From Molossus alvarezi (lineage: Eukaryota > Chordata > Mammalia > Chiroptera > Molossidae), in the NCBI GenBank assembly GCA_037176705.1, contig JBAWUJ010000056.1, positions 62,001 through 126,000 of the forward strand: DNA of 64,000 nucleotides. Reading direction: 5' to 3'. Of the stretch, positions 28,465 through 39,551 are shown in pieces. The stretch's first letter is position 1; each line of letters opens with the position of its first letter. Below the pieces are notes generated by a model, which had not been told where the DNA came from, ran no database searches, and saw only the letters and a program-made list of their open reading frames with translations. The translations under genes and the position numbers were made by a program.

Positions 28465-28660
28465 TAGTTTTTTTTTTTTTTTTTTTATAGAACACTAGCT
28501 AGATCCTTCCATGGAACATTAGTTAGTTCCTTCCATAAAACAATAGGTAGTTCCTTCCAAGAAACACTAGCTAATTCCTACAATGGAACATTAGCTAGTT
28601 CTTCCATAGAACACTAAGCTTTTTCCATGAAACACTAAGTATTTTTTTTTTTTTTTATGG
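28465..28660 (+). repeat. Pair of long T-tract satellite units
   Basis: Runs of about 22 T (28465-28486) and about 15 T (28646-28660) replace the usual TTCC part of a unit. Each is followed by a similar ATGGAACACTAGCTAGATCC type unit. Shorter T-tracts before the same unit are seen near 7387, 18452 and 48966, and on the opposite strand near 43345 and 43875. Confidence 0.85.
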
Positions 28661-29175
28661 AACACTAGCTAGATCCTTCCATGGAACACTTGTTACTTTT
28701 TTCCATGGAAAATTAAGTAGTTACTTACAGGGAACACTAGCTAGATACTTCCATGGAACTCTAGCTAGTAACTTTCATGGAACATTGGCTAGATCAATCC
28801 ATGAAATACTAAGGTGTTTTTTCCAAAGAACACTAGCTACATCCTTCCATTGTACACTCAGTAGTTTCTTCATTGGAACTTTAAGTAGTTCTTTTCTTGG
28901 AACAATAATTTGTATCTTCCAAGTAACACTAGCTAGTTTTTTCCATGGAACACTAAGTAGTATTTTCCATAAAACACTAAGTTGTTTCTTCTTTAGAACA
29001 CTAAGTAGTTTCGTGGTACACTAGCTTGTTCCTTCCATGAAACACTATATATTGTCAACCACGGAACACTAAGTAGTTTCTTCCATGGAAAACTAGCTAG
29101 TTTCTTCCATGGAACAGTAGTTTGTTTCTTCCATGGAACACTAAGTAGTTTCTTCCATGGCACTCTAAGTCGTTT

Positions 29176-29203
29176 TTTTTTGTTTTGTTTTTTTTTAACA
29201 CTA
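29176..29203 (+). other. TTTTG-containing T tract, possible retroposon tail
   Basis: The run reads as T tracts interrupted by TTTTG motifs. This resembles the 3' tail of L1 copy B, which begins with repeated TTTTG. The corresponding place in the inverted duplicate (near 43345) has only a short seven-base T run, so this tract arose later in this copy. It could be an extremely truncated L1 insertion or simple T-tract growth. Confidence 0.5.
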
Positions 29204-29904
29204 GCTAGATCCTTCTATGAAACACTACCTTGCTCCTTCCTTTAAACACTAACTAGTCCCTTCATTGGGACACTAACTACTTCCTTCCGTGGAACACTAG
29301 ATAGTTTTTTTCAATGGAACCCCAGCTAATTCCTACCATGGAACAATAAGTTGTTCTTTCCATGGAACACAAACTGGATTCATCCAAGGAACACTAGCTA
29401 GTTACTTCCTTTGAACACTAAGTAGTTCCTTCCATGGAAGACTAACTAGTTTTATCCATGGAACACTAGCTAATTCCTTCCATGCAACACTAAGTAGATC
29501 CTTCCATTGAACATTAAGTACTTTCTTCCATGGAACACTATGTAGTTCTATCCATGGATCACTAGCTAGTTCCTTCCATGACACACTAGCAAGTTCGTTC
29601 AATTAAATACTAAGTAGTAGATTCCGTGGAACACTAACTAGTTCCTTCCAAAAAACATAAGCTCGTTTCTTTCATGGAACATTAACTAGTTCCATCCATG
29701 GAACACTAAATAGTTACTTTTTTGGAACACTAGCTCGTTATTGCTAGTACCTTCCATTAATCACTATGTACTGTTTTCCATGGAACACTACCTAGATCCT
29801 TCCATGGAACAGCAGCTAGTTTTTTTCCAAGAAACACTCAGTATATTTTCTTATGGAACACTGGCTAGTTCCTTCCATGAAACACTAGCAAGTTCCTTCC
29901 ATGG

Positions 29905-30042
29905 AACACTAACTAGTTTTTTTCCTGGAACACTAGCTAGTTCGTCTGGAACACTAAGTAGTTCCTTCCATGGAACACTAACTAGTTTCTTTCCTGGAAC
30001 ACTAGCTAGTTCCTCTGGAACTAGGTAGTTCATTCCATGGAA
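29905..30042 (+). repeat. 69-bp tandem duplication containing a 21-bp unit
   Basis: The segment from 29905 recurs at 29974 with few changes. Each copy holds a 24-bp unit, a shortened 21-bp unit that lost three bases around the CATGG core, and another 24-bp unit. The loss keeps the reading frame. Confidence 0.8.
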
Positions 30043-30280
30043 CACTAACTAGTTTCTTCTCTGGAACACTAAGTAGTTTCTTCCCAGAAACACTAACTAT
30101 TTCCTCTCCTAGAAAACTAGCTAGTTCATTCCACGGAACATTAAGTACTTACTTCAATAAAACCCTAAGTAGTTTCTTCCATGGAAAACTAGCTAGTTCC
30201 TTCCATGGAAAACTATATAATATCCTGCATGGAACTCTAATTATTTTCTTCCATGAAACACTAACTAGATCCTTTCATTG

Positions 30281-30298
30281 AACACTAAGTAGTTTTTT
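30281..30298 (+). repeat. Target-site duplication, left, of L1 B
   Basis: The 18-bp string AACACTAAGTAGTTTTTT sits directly before the L1 tail and is repeated exactly at 36074-36091, after the L1 5' end. It ends in six T on the strand that would prime reverse transcription, as expected for L1 endonuclease nicking. The inverted duplicate carries the unfilled site at 41782-41799. Confidence 0.88.
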
Positions 30299-30339
30299 TG
30301 TTTTGTTTTGTTTTTATTTTTTTATTTATTTATTTTTCA

Positions 30340-30530
30340 TTGATTAATTTTTGTTACAGATGATTCTCCTTTTTCCCCCCACTGATTCCCCCCTCCTCCT
30401 TCCCTCCCTGCCCCTTTCCCAGATTGTTGTCCAGGTCCACCTTTCATGCATACGTGCATATAAGCTCTGTGGTTCATCCCTCTCCCACCTCCCCACTCCT
30501 TAGGGGATTGTCCTCAAACTTTTATGTTCA
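30340..30530 (-). other. L1 copy B 3' UTR with polypurine tract
   Basis: C-rich on + (30370-30425 and 30480-30500), hence G-rich on the L1 sense strand, between the ORF2 stop and the tail. It is equivalent to the tracts in copies A and C. Confidence 0.75.
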
Positions 30531-33500
30531 TTATATTCCACAAATAAGTGAGATCATATGAAATTTGTCTTTCTCTGTTTGGCTTGTTTCACTTAGGATG
30601 ATACTTTCCAGGTCCCTCCATGTAGTCTCAAAGGATAAGAGATCTTTCTTTCTTACCACTGCGTAGTACTCCATTGTGTATATGTACCACAGCTTTTTGA
30701 TCCATTCGTCTACTGATGGGTACTTGGGCTGTTTCCAGATCTTAGCGATTGTAAATAGTGCTGCTACAAAGATGGGGGTACATATATTCTTTCTGATTGG
30801 TGTTTTATGCTTCGTAGGGTATATTCCTAGAAGTGGAATCACTGGGTCAAATGGGAGATCAATTTTTACTTTTTTGAGGTGACACCATATTGTTTTCCAT
30901 AGTGGCTGCACCAGTCTGCATTCCCACCAACAGTGTACTAGAGTCCCCTTTTCTCCACACCCTCGCCAACACTTGTTGTTTGATGATTTGTTGATGGCGG
31001 TCATTCTGACAGGTGTGAGGTGATACCTCATTGTTGTTTTGATTTGCATCTCTCTGATAATTAGTGATGATGAACATTTCTTCATATGTCTCTTAGCCAT
31101 TTGTATGTCCTATTTGGAGAGGTGTCTCTTTAGTTCCTCTGCCCATTTTTTAATTGGATTCTTTGTCTTCCTTTTGTGGAGTTGTATGAGCACTCTATAT
31201 GTATTGGAAATTAACCCCTTATCTGATATATCATTGGCAATTATGCTCTCCCATACAGTGGGTAGCCTTTCCATTTTGATGATTGTATCTTTCGCTGTGC
31301 AGAAGCTTTTGAGTTTGATGTAGTCCCATGTGTTCATTTGCTCCTTTGTTTCTATTGCCTTAGGTGATGTGTCAGTAAAAATTCTGCTGCGTATGATGTC
31401 TGAGATTTTGTTGCCCACAGTCTCCTCTAGGATTTTTATGGATTCATGAGTTACATTTAAGTCTTTTATCCATTTTGAGTTTATTTTGGTGTAGGGTGTA
31501 AGTTGATGGTCTAGTTTCATTTTTCTGCAAGTAGCTGTCCAATTTTCCCAGCACGATTTATTAAAGAGGCTGTCCTTACTCCACTGTATGCTCTTGCCAC
31601 CTTTGTCAAATATTAATTGAGCATATTGCCTAGGGTCCATTTCTGGGTTCTCTATTCCGTTCCACTGGTCTATATACCTGTTCTTGTGCCAGTACCAGGC
31701 TGTTTTGATTATGGTGGCTTTGTAGTATAACCTGAAATCTGGTATTGTGATCCCTCCAACTATGTTCTTCCTTTTCAAGATTGCTGTGGCTATTCGAGGC
31801 CTTTTTTCGTTCCATATGAACTTTTGAAGTAATTGTTTTAATTCTGTGAAATATGCCGTTGGTATTTTGATGGGGATTGCATTGAATCTATAGATTGCTT
31901 TGGGTAATATGGACATTTTAATGATGTTAATTCTCCCAATCCATGAAAAGGGTATGTGCTTCCACTTTTTTACATCTCACTCTATTTCTTTTTTCAAAGA
32001 CCTGTAGTTTTTTGCGAGTAGGTCCTTTATTTCTTTGGTTAAGTTTATTCCTAGGTATCTTAATTTTTTTGCCGCAATGGTAAATGGGATTGTTTGCTTA
32101 GTTTCTCTTTCTGTGAGTTCATCATTGGTGTATAAGAATGCCGTCGATTTCTTGACGTTAATTTTGTATCCTGCTACTTTGCCAAATTCATTTATTAAGT
32201 CTAGTAAGCTTTTGGTGGAGTCTTTGGGGTTTTCTATGTATAGTATCATGTCATCTGCAAATAATGACAATTTCACATCCTCCTTTCCAATTTGGATCCC
32301 TTTTATTTTTTCTTCATGTCTGATTGCTGTGGCTAAGACTTCCAGTACTATGTTAAATAGGAGTGGCGAAAGTGGGCATCCTTGCCTTGTTCCTGTTCTT
32401 AAGGGAAATGCTTTTAGTTTTTGCCCATTGAGAATGATGTTGGCTGTAGGTCTTTCATATATGGCCTTTATTGTGTCTAGGTATGATCCCTCAATTCCCA
32501 CACTCCTGAGCGTTTTTCTCAGAAATGGATGCTGGATTTTGTCAAAGGCTTTTTCAGTATCTATTGATATGATCATGTGGTTTTTATTCTTCAATTTATT
32601 TATGTGGTGTATCACATTTATGGATTTGCAAATATTGTACCAGCCTTGCATCCCTGGGATGAATCCCACCTGGTCATGGTGGATAATTTTTCTGGTGTAT
32701 TGCTGGATTCGATTTGCTAGTATTTTGTTAAGGATTTTGGCATCTTAGTTCATCAGGGATATTGGCCTGTGGTTTTTCTTTTTCTGGTTTTGGAATTAGA
32801 ATTATGCTGTCTTCATAAAACGAGTTTGGAAGTCTTCCTTCTTCTTGAATTTTTTGAAATAGTTTGAGGAGAATGGGTATTAGTTCTTCTTTGAATGTTT
32901 GATCAAACTCCCCCGTGAAGCCATCCGGGCCTGGGCTTTTGTTTGCTGGAAGAGTCTTGAAGAGGTGGGGTGTAGTTCAGTTTCTTCTGTTGTTTTTGGT
33001 CTGTTCAAGTTTTCAATCTCTATCTGATCCAGTTTTGGGAGACTATGTGTTTCTAGAAATTTGTCCATTTTGCTTAGATTTTCGAATTTGTTGCCGTATA
33101 ATTTTTCATAGTAGTTGTTAACGATCTTTTGTATTTCTGTGGGGTCAGTTGTTATCTTTCCCGTTTCATTTCTGATTTTGTGTATTTGGGTTCTCTCTCT
33201 TTGTTTCTTGGTGAGTCTAGCTAAGGGTCCATCAATCTTGTTTATCTTTTCGAAAAACCAGCTCTTTGTTTTATTGATCCTCTGGATTGTTTTTTTGGTC
33301 TCTATGTCGTTTATTTCTGCTCTGATCCTTACTATTTCCTTTCTTCTACTTGCTCTGGGCTTTTCTTTTTGTTTACTCTCTAGTTCTTTAAGTTGTGAGG
33401 TTAGGTAGTCTATTAGAGATTTTTCTTCTTTTTTGAGGTAGGCCTGTAGTGCTATGAACTTCCCTCTCAGAACTGCTTTTGCTGCATCCCATAGATTTTG

Positions 33501-34348
33501 TATTGTTGTGTCCTCATTTTCATTGGCTTCCAGGAAGTTTTTGATTTCTTCCTTGATTTCCTCGGTGACCCATTCATTGTTTAATAACATTCTATTTAGC
33601 TTCCATGTGTTAAAATGTCTTTGTATGTTCTTCTTGCAATTGATTTCTAGTTTCATACCATTGTGGTCTGAGAAGATGCCTGTTATAATTTCAATCTTCT
33701 TGAACTTGTAGAGACTTAGTTTGTGCCCTAACATGTGGTCTATCTTTGAGAATGTTCCATGTGCACTTGAGAAGAATGTGAATTCTGTAATTTTGGGGTG
33801 TAGTTCTCTGTAGATATCTATTAAATCCGTTTGGTCTAGTGCTTCATTTAGAGTCTCTGTTTCCTTGCTAATTTTTTTTCTAGAGGATCTATCCAGTGAT
33901 GTGAGCGGGGTGTTGAAGTCCCCTGCTATGATTGTATTGCTATCGATTTCTCCTTTGAAGTTCTCCAATAGTTTTTTAATATATTTTGGTGCTCCTATAT
34001 TGGGTGCATATATGTTTATCAAGGTTATATCTTCCTGTTGGATAGATCCTTTCAATATTATGTAGTGGACTTCTTTGTCTCTAGTTATGACCTTCAATCT
34101 GAAGTCTTTTTTATCAGATATAAGTATTGCTACCCCAGCTTTTTTTTCTTTTCTATTTGCTTGAAAGATTTTTTCCATCCCTTCACTTTCAATCTATGTG
34201 AGTCTTTTGTTGTGAGGTGGGTCTCTTGTAAACAGCATATAGATGAGTCTTGCTTTCTTATCCAGTCAGCTACTCTGTGTCTTTTTATGGGAGCATTCAG
34301 TCCATTTACATTTAAGGTGGTTATTGATATGTACTTATTTATTGCCAT
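30531..34348 (-). pseudogene. L1 ORF2 remnant (copy B)
   Basis: L1 ORF2 encodes the endonuclease and reverse transcriptase used for target-primed insertion. The start at 34348 gives MAINKYISITTLNVNGLNAP, the endonuclease N-terminus, with QETHLT soon after. A frameshift lies near 34130-34178. The next frame holds GDFN (33912-33923) and SDHN (33660-33671), both intact endonuclease catalytic motifs. After a further disruption in 32670-32880, which includes a loss of about 13 bp near 32785, the reverse transcriptase FADD motif is at 32250-32261. An in-frame CAG to TAG stop is at 31110-31112; the other copies keep Gln there. The C-terminal cysteine region is at 30918-30971. The full span of about 3.8 kb matches a normal ORF2, so decay is by point lesions only. 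Confidence 0.93.
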
Positions 34349-34393
34349 TTTTATTTAGTGTGGTTCTATTTTCCTTCCCATTTCTCCTGGTAA

Positions 34394-35295
34394 TTATAGC
34401 AGTCCTTTTAACATTTCTTGCAGTGCTGGTTTGGTGCTAATGTATTCCCTTAGCCTTTTTTTGTCTGGGAAGCACTTTATTTGATCTTCTATTTTGAATG
34501 ATAGCCTTGCTGGGTAGAGTAGTCTTGGATTCAGATCCTTGTTTTTCATGACCTTGATTACTTCATGCCAGTCCCTTCGAGCCTGTAATGTTTCTTGTGA
34601 AAAGTCAGCTGAGAGCCTTATGGGGGTCCTTTGTAGGTAACCTGTTGCTTATCTCTTGCTGCTTTTAGGATTCTCTCTTTGTCTTGAATTTTTGGCAGTT
34701 TGATTACTATGTGTCTTGGTGTGGGCCTGTTTGGGTTCTTCTTACTTGGGGCTCTCGGAGCTTCTTGAACTTGAATGCCTTCTTCCTTCACCAAATGAGC
34801 GAAGTTTTCTGTCACTATTTCTTTGAATATATTCTCTAGCCCTCGCTTACTTTCTTCTTCTTCAGGGACTCCTATGATACGAATATTATTACTTTTCCAG
34901 TTGTCCCACAATTCTCTTAAGCTCTCTTTCTGCTTTTTAATATTTTTTTTCCTTTGGTTTTGTGATTGGTTGATTTCTTCTAGCCTGTCTTCTAATTCAC
35001 TGATCCTGTCCTCAGCTTCCCCTAGTCTGCTTTTTAGACCTTCCAGTGTGTTTTTCATTTCTGATATGTCATTCTTCACTTATTCCTGTTGGTTTTTCAC
35101 ATCCAGATGGTTTATTTTCAACATTTCTATATCTTTACTCATGTTGCTCATGTCCTTACACATGCTGTTGAGCTTCCGCAACATCATGGCTCTAAATTCT
35201 AGTTCTGTTAACTTGCTTAACTGCACCTCATTTATTTCATCTTCTGTAGAGGTCTTTTGATCTTTCATTTGGCTTTTGTTTCTGTTTCTCACCAT
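34394..35295 (-). pseudogene. L1 ORF1 remnant (copy B)
   Basis: L1 ORF1 encodes the RNA-binding chaperone that forms the ribonucleoprotein with ORF2p. The likely start is the Met at 35295 (MVRNRNKSQMKDQ); an open frame extends upstream to 35391 but is 5' UTR. A charged coiled-coil stretch (SRLGEAEDRISELEDRLEEI) precedes the RNA-recognition region (RIIGVPEEEE) and the C-terminal domain (PRHIVIKLPKIQDKERILKAA). An in-frame TAA after NQQE (about 35080) replaces the Lys codon present in copy C. A one-base frameshift near 34620 breaks the C-terminal domain. The natural stop is at 34394, 45 bp before the ORF2 start. Confidence 0.9.
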
Positions 35296-36073
35296 TTTGG
35301 TTATCACAGTGGGCGTTGGTGTCTGCCAAGTTTTCCCAGTGTGTGTTGGTGTTCTGCTGTTTGTGGCTCCCTCTCCTGGGTTTGGATGCACCAGGGAGGA
35401 CCCACTTTAATCCCGCCAAGTCCCATGTTCTCCGTGAGTCTCTGTGGCTCCAGCCGAGAGCTTAGAAGGCTACAGAGTTACCAGGGCCCATGCAGGGTGG
35501 CAAGGGAGGCGGTGGGAATAATTTCCTGCTGAGTTCCCTGGTCCCGTCTAGTTCCCTGGTCCCACCGAGTTCCCTGGTCCAGCTGAGTTCCCTGGGGTCC
35601 GCGAGTCTGTGCCGCTTCAGCGGAGAGTTTAGCCGGCTACAGAGTTTCCAGGGCCGTGCACGGTGGAAAGGGAGATGGTAGGATTAACTTCCCGCCGAGT
35701 TCCCCAGTCCCACCGAGTTCCCTGGGGGCCGCAAGTCTGTGCGGCTTCAGTGGAGAGTTGAGCCGGCTACAGAGTTTCCAGGGCCGAGCACGGTGGGAAG
35801 GGAGATGGTAGGATTAACTCCCCGCCCAGTTCCCTGGCCCCTGCCAAGGCCGCTGTGGACCCTGGGCTCTCGGTCCCCTCTCCCGTTCTCTCAAGCCTAC
35901 CAGGACTGAGTGGGTGTTTCTGGTTAAGTGGTCCTCCAAGATGTCTTTCGGCTGCCCTTTCCTGACGGTTTGCCTTTATTTTCGTTGTAAATCCAGTTTG
36001 GTCTTGGGAGATGGTCTGGGTCGCTCCATTCACTTTGCCGCCATTTTTTCTGATCCTAAAGTACTTTTTCTTC
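35296..36073 (-). promoter_or_regulatory. L1 B 5' UTR with tandem monomers
   Basis: This GC-rich region contains three related monomers beginning (in + coordinates) near 35431, 35599 and 35731. They share GAGTCTGTG, GGCTACAGAGTTTCCAGGG and GGGAGATGGTAGGATTAAC type segments. Repeated promoter monomers are known in some mammalian L1 families. The region would have carried the internal promoter, read on the minus strand. Confidence 0.75.
36037..36047 (-). promoter_or_regulatory. YY1-like site at L1 B 5' end
   Basis: GCCGCCATTTT on + is AAAATGGCGGC on the L1 sense strand, about 30 bases from the element's 5' end. YY1 binding at the 5' end is established for human L1, where it sets the transcription start. 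The same motif is at the 5' end of copy C. That it binds YY1 in this species is inference. Confidence 0.6.
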
Positions 36074-36091
36074 AACACTAAGTAGTTTTTT
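36074..36091 (+). repeat. Target-site duplication, right, of L1 B
   Basis: An exact second copy of the 18-bp AACACTAAGTAGTTTTTT, beginning where L1 sequence ends. The satellite continues with CCATTGAACACTAAG, as in the empty site of the inverted copy. Confidence 0.88.
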
Positions 36092-39000
36092 CCATTGAAC
36101 ACTAAGTAGTCCTTTCCATGGTACACTAGCTAGTTTCTTCCATGGAACACTAAGTAGTATCTTCCATGGAACACTTAGTAGTGTCTTAGATGGAACACTA
36201 AGTAGTTCCTTCCATGGAACACTAAGTACTTCCATCCATTGAACACTAGCTAGTTCCACGCATGAAACACTAAGTAGTTCCTACAATGGAACACTAAGTA
36301 GTTACTTCCATGGAATAATAAGTAGTTTCTTCCCTGGAACACTAGCTAGTTTCTTCCAAGGAACACTAGCTAGTTCCTTCCATGGAACACTAGCTAGTTC
36401 CTTCCATTGGAAAATTAGATAGTTTCCTCCATCATTCACTAGCTAGTTCCTTCCATGGAATACTAGCTAGTTCCTTCCCTGAAACACTAACTAGTTCCTT
36501 TACTTGACCACTAGCTTGTTCCTTCCATGGAACATTAAGTAGTTGCTTCCATGAAACCCTAAGTAGATTCTTCCATGGAAATCTAGCTAGTTACTTTCAT
36601 GGAACACCAGCTAGATACTTCCATGGAACACTAGATTGTTTTTTCCATGTAACACTGGCTATTTCCTACCAAGGAACACTAACTAGCTCCTTCCATGAAA
36701 CACTAGCTAGTTCCTTCTATGGAACACTAGCTTGTTCCTTCCATGGAACACTAACTAGTTTTTTCCTTGAAACACTAAAAAGTTCCTTCCATGGAGCATT
36801 AGCTATATCCTTCCATGAAACACTAGCTAGTTCGATCTATGGACCATTAAGAAGATTCTTCCATGGAGCACTAAGTAGTTTCTTCTATGGACCTCCAGAC
36901 AGTTTCTTCATTGAAGCAGTAATTTTTACTGCCAAGGAACACTAAGTAGTTTGTTTCCATGGAACATTCAGTAGTTTTCTTTATGGATCACTAGCTGGAT
37001 CCTCCCTTGGAACACTAGTAAGTTTCTTACATGGAACACTAAGTTGTTTCTTCCATGAAACACTAGCTAGATACTTCCATGGAACACTAGCTAGTTCATT
37101 TCATGGATCGCAAGCTAGTTCCTTCCATGGAACACTAACTAATTTCTTCATGGAACACTATGTAGTTTCTTACAAGGAACACTAATTAGTTCCTTCCAAG
37201 AAACACTAGTTAGTTCCTTGGATGGAACATTAAGTAGATCTTTCCATAGTACACAAAAAGTTTCTTCCATGGAACACTAAGTAGTTTTTTCCCTAGAACA
37301 CTCGCTATTTCCTTCCATTGAACACTAACTAGTTTATTCCATGCAACTCTAGCGGGTTTCATCCATGAAGCAATAGCTATTTCCTTTCTTGGTACAAAAA
37401 GTAGATCCTTCCATGGAACAGTAAGTAGTTTCTTCCATGAAAAACTAGCCAGTTCCTTCCACAAAGAAATAGCTAAGTCTTTCCATTGAACACTAAGCAT
37501 TTTCTTCCATGAAACACTAGCTAGTTCCAACCATAGGAAACTAACTGGTTCCTTCCATGGCACCCTAGCTAGTTCCTTCCATGGGACAATAGCTAGTTCC
37601 TTCCATGGGACAATAGCTAGTTTCTACCATGGGACACTAGGTAATTCCTTCCATGAAACACTAGGTAGTTTCTTACATGGGACACTAGATAGTTCCTTCC
37701 ATGGGACAATAGCTAGTTCCTACCATGACACACTAGCTAGTATCATTCATGTGACCCTAGCTAGTTCCTTCCATGGAACACTCAGTAGTTCCTTCTATAG
37801 ACCACTAAGTACTTTCTTCTATGGAAAACCAGACAGTTCCTTCCATGGAACACTAAGTAGTTACTTCCACGTAACACAGGGTAGTTCCTTCCATGGAACA
37901 CTAAGTGGTTTCGTCCATGGAACACTACATGGTTCCTTACATAAAACACTACGTAGTTCTTTCCATGGAACACTAGTTAAGTCCTTCCATGAAACACAAA
38001 GTAGTTCCTTCAGTGGAACACTACTTTGTTTCTTTCATAGAACACTAAGTAGATCCTTCAATTAAACAGTAGATAGTTCCTTCAATGGAACACCAAGTAG
38101 TTCCTTCCAACAACCACTAGCTAGTTTTTTCACATGGAACATTACCTAATTACTTTCATGAAACACTAAGTATTTCCTTCCATGGAACACTAAGAAGTTC
38201 ATTCCATGTAACACTAGCTAGTGCTTTTCATGGACCACTAATTAGTTTCTTCCTTGGAACACTAAGTAGTATCTTGAATTGGACACTAGCTATTTTCTTC
38301 CAATGAACACAAGCTAATTTGTTCCATGGAACACTAAGAAGTTCCTTTCAAAAACCACTAAGTATTTTCTTCCATGGAACACTAGCTACTTATTTCCATG
38401 GAACACTAAGTATTCCCTTTCATGGAACACTAGCTAGGTCTTTCCATGGAACACTAGCTAGTTATTTCCATGGAACACTAGCTCGGTATTTTTGTGGAAC
38501 AACAACTAGTCCTTTCCATGGAACACTAGCCAGTTCCTTCCATGGAACATAAACTAGTTTCATCCATGGAACAGTAACTAATTTGTTCCATGAATCACTA
38601 GCTAGTTTCTTCCACAAAACACTAGCCAGTTCCTTCAATGGAACACTAGCTAGTACCTTTATGAAACACTATGTAGTTTCTTCCATTGAACTCTGACTGG
38701 TTCTTTCCATGCACCACTATCGAGTTCCTTATATAGACACCTGCTGTTTCTTTCCATGGAACACTAAGTAGTTTTTTTAAAAAAATACTAAGTAGTTTCT
38801 TCCATGGAAGGCTAGTTATTTCCTTCCATGAAACACTAGATGGTTCCTTCCCTGGGACACTATGTAGTTTCTTTCATGGAGCACTAAGTACATCCGTCCA
38901 TGGAACACGAAGTATTTTTTTACTTAGAACACTAGCTAGGTTTTTCCATGGAACACTAGCTACTTCTTTCCATGGAACACTAGTTATTTACTTAAATGGA

Positions 39001-39551
39001 ACACTAGCTACGTCCTTCCGTGGAACACTACCTAGTTCCTTCCTTTGAACACTAGCTGCCTCCTTCTATAAAATGCTAGCTAGTCCCTTCCATAGAACAC
39101 CAAGTATTTTCTTTCCTGGAACACTAGCTAGTTCTTCCATGGAACACTAGGTAGTCCCTTCCGTTCAAGACTAAGTAGTTCCTTCATGGAACTCTAGGTA
39201 GTTTCCCTCATGGAATACTGAGTAGTTACTTCCATGGAACACTAAGTAGTTCCTTCCATGAAACACTACATGCCTGCTTCCATGGAACTCTAGTTAGGTC
39301 CTTCCATGGGACATTAAATTTTTCTTCCATGGATTACTTAGTAGTTTCTTCCATGAAACACTAGTTAATTCCTTCCATAGAACACTAGCTAGTGTTTTCC
39401 AGAGAACACTAGCTAGTTTCTTCCAAAGTACACAAAGTAGTTTCTTCCATGGACCACTAGCTAGGTCTTTCCATGGAACACTGAGTATTTTTTTCCATGG
39501 AACACTAACTAGTTTCTTTCATGAAACACTAGCTAGGTTCTTCCATGGAAC
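36092..39551 (+). repeat. 24-bp palindromic satellite array, segment 3
   Basis: Satellite in + orientation. 36092-36260 and about 36800-37080 are recognisable, unit by unit, as inverted partners of 41560-41780 and 41320-41560. The intervening ~0.5 kb (36260-36800) includes a signature motif (36525-36600) and is missing from the inverted copy. Two identical ATGGGACAATAGCTAG units sit at about 37579-37620. No gene is seen. Confidence 0.96.

Larger units (their letters stand above)
6190..30280 (+). repeat. 24-bp palindromic satellite array, segment 2
   Basis: This is about 24 kb of uninterrupted satellite in the + orientation, with no gene. It is made of higher-order duplications, which are annotated separately. 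T-tract units (18 bp or more of near-pure T) occur at 28465-28486, 28646-28660 and 29176-29203. Open frames inside this segment encode only octapeptide repeats on one strand or the other. Confidence 0.97.
30299..36073 (-). mobile_element. LINE-1 'B', near full length
   Basis: A minus-strand L1 of about 5.8 kb. In sense order it has a GC-rich 5' UTR with monomer-like repeats (35296-36073), an ORF1 remnant, a spacer of about 45 bp, an ORF2 remnant, a G-rich 3' UTR and a TTTTG/TTTA-patterned tail (read on +). An 18-bp target-site duplication brackets it, so both ends are original and the copy is not 5'-truncated. The many stops and frameshifts show it is dead as an autonomous element. Confidence 0.96.

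Noticed and set aside
32035..32748. 237-codon + strand frame and other + strand frames in the L1s
   Set aside because: They are antisense shadows of ORF2. The minus strand carries the conserved FADD, GDFN and cysteine motifs.
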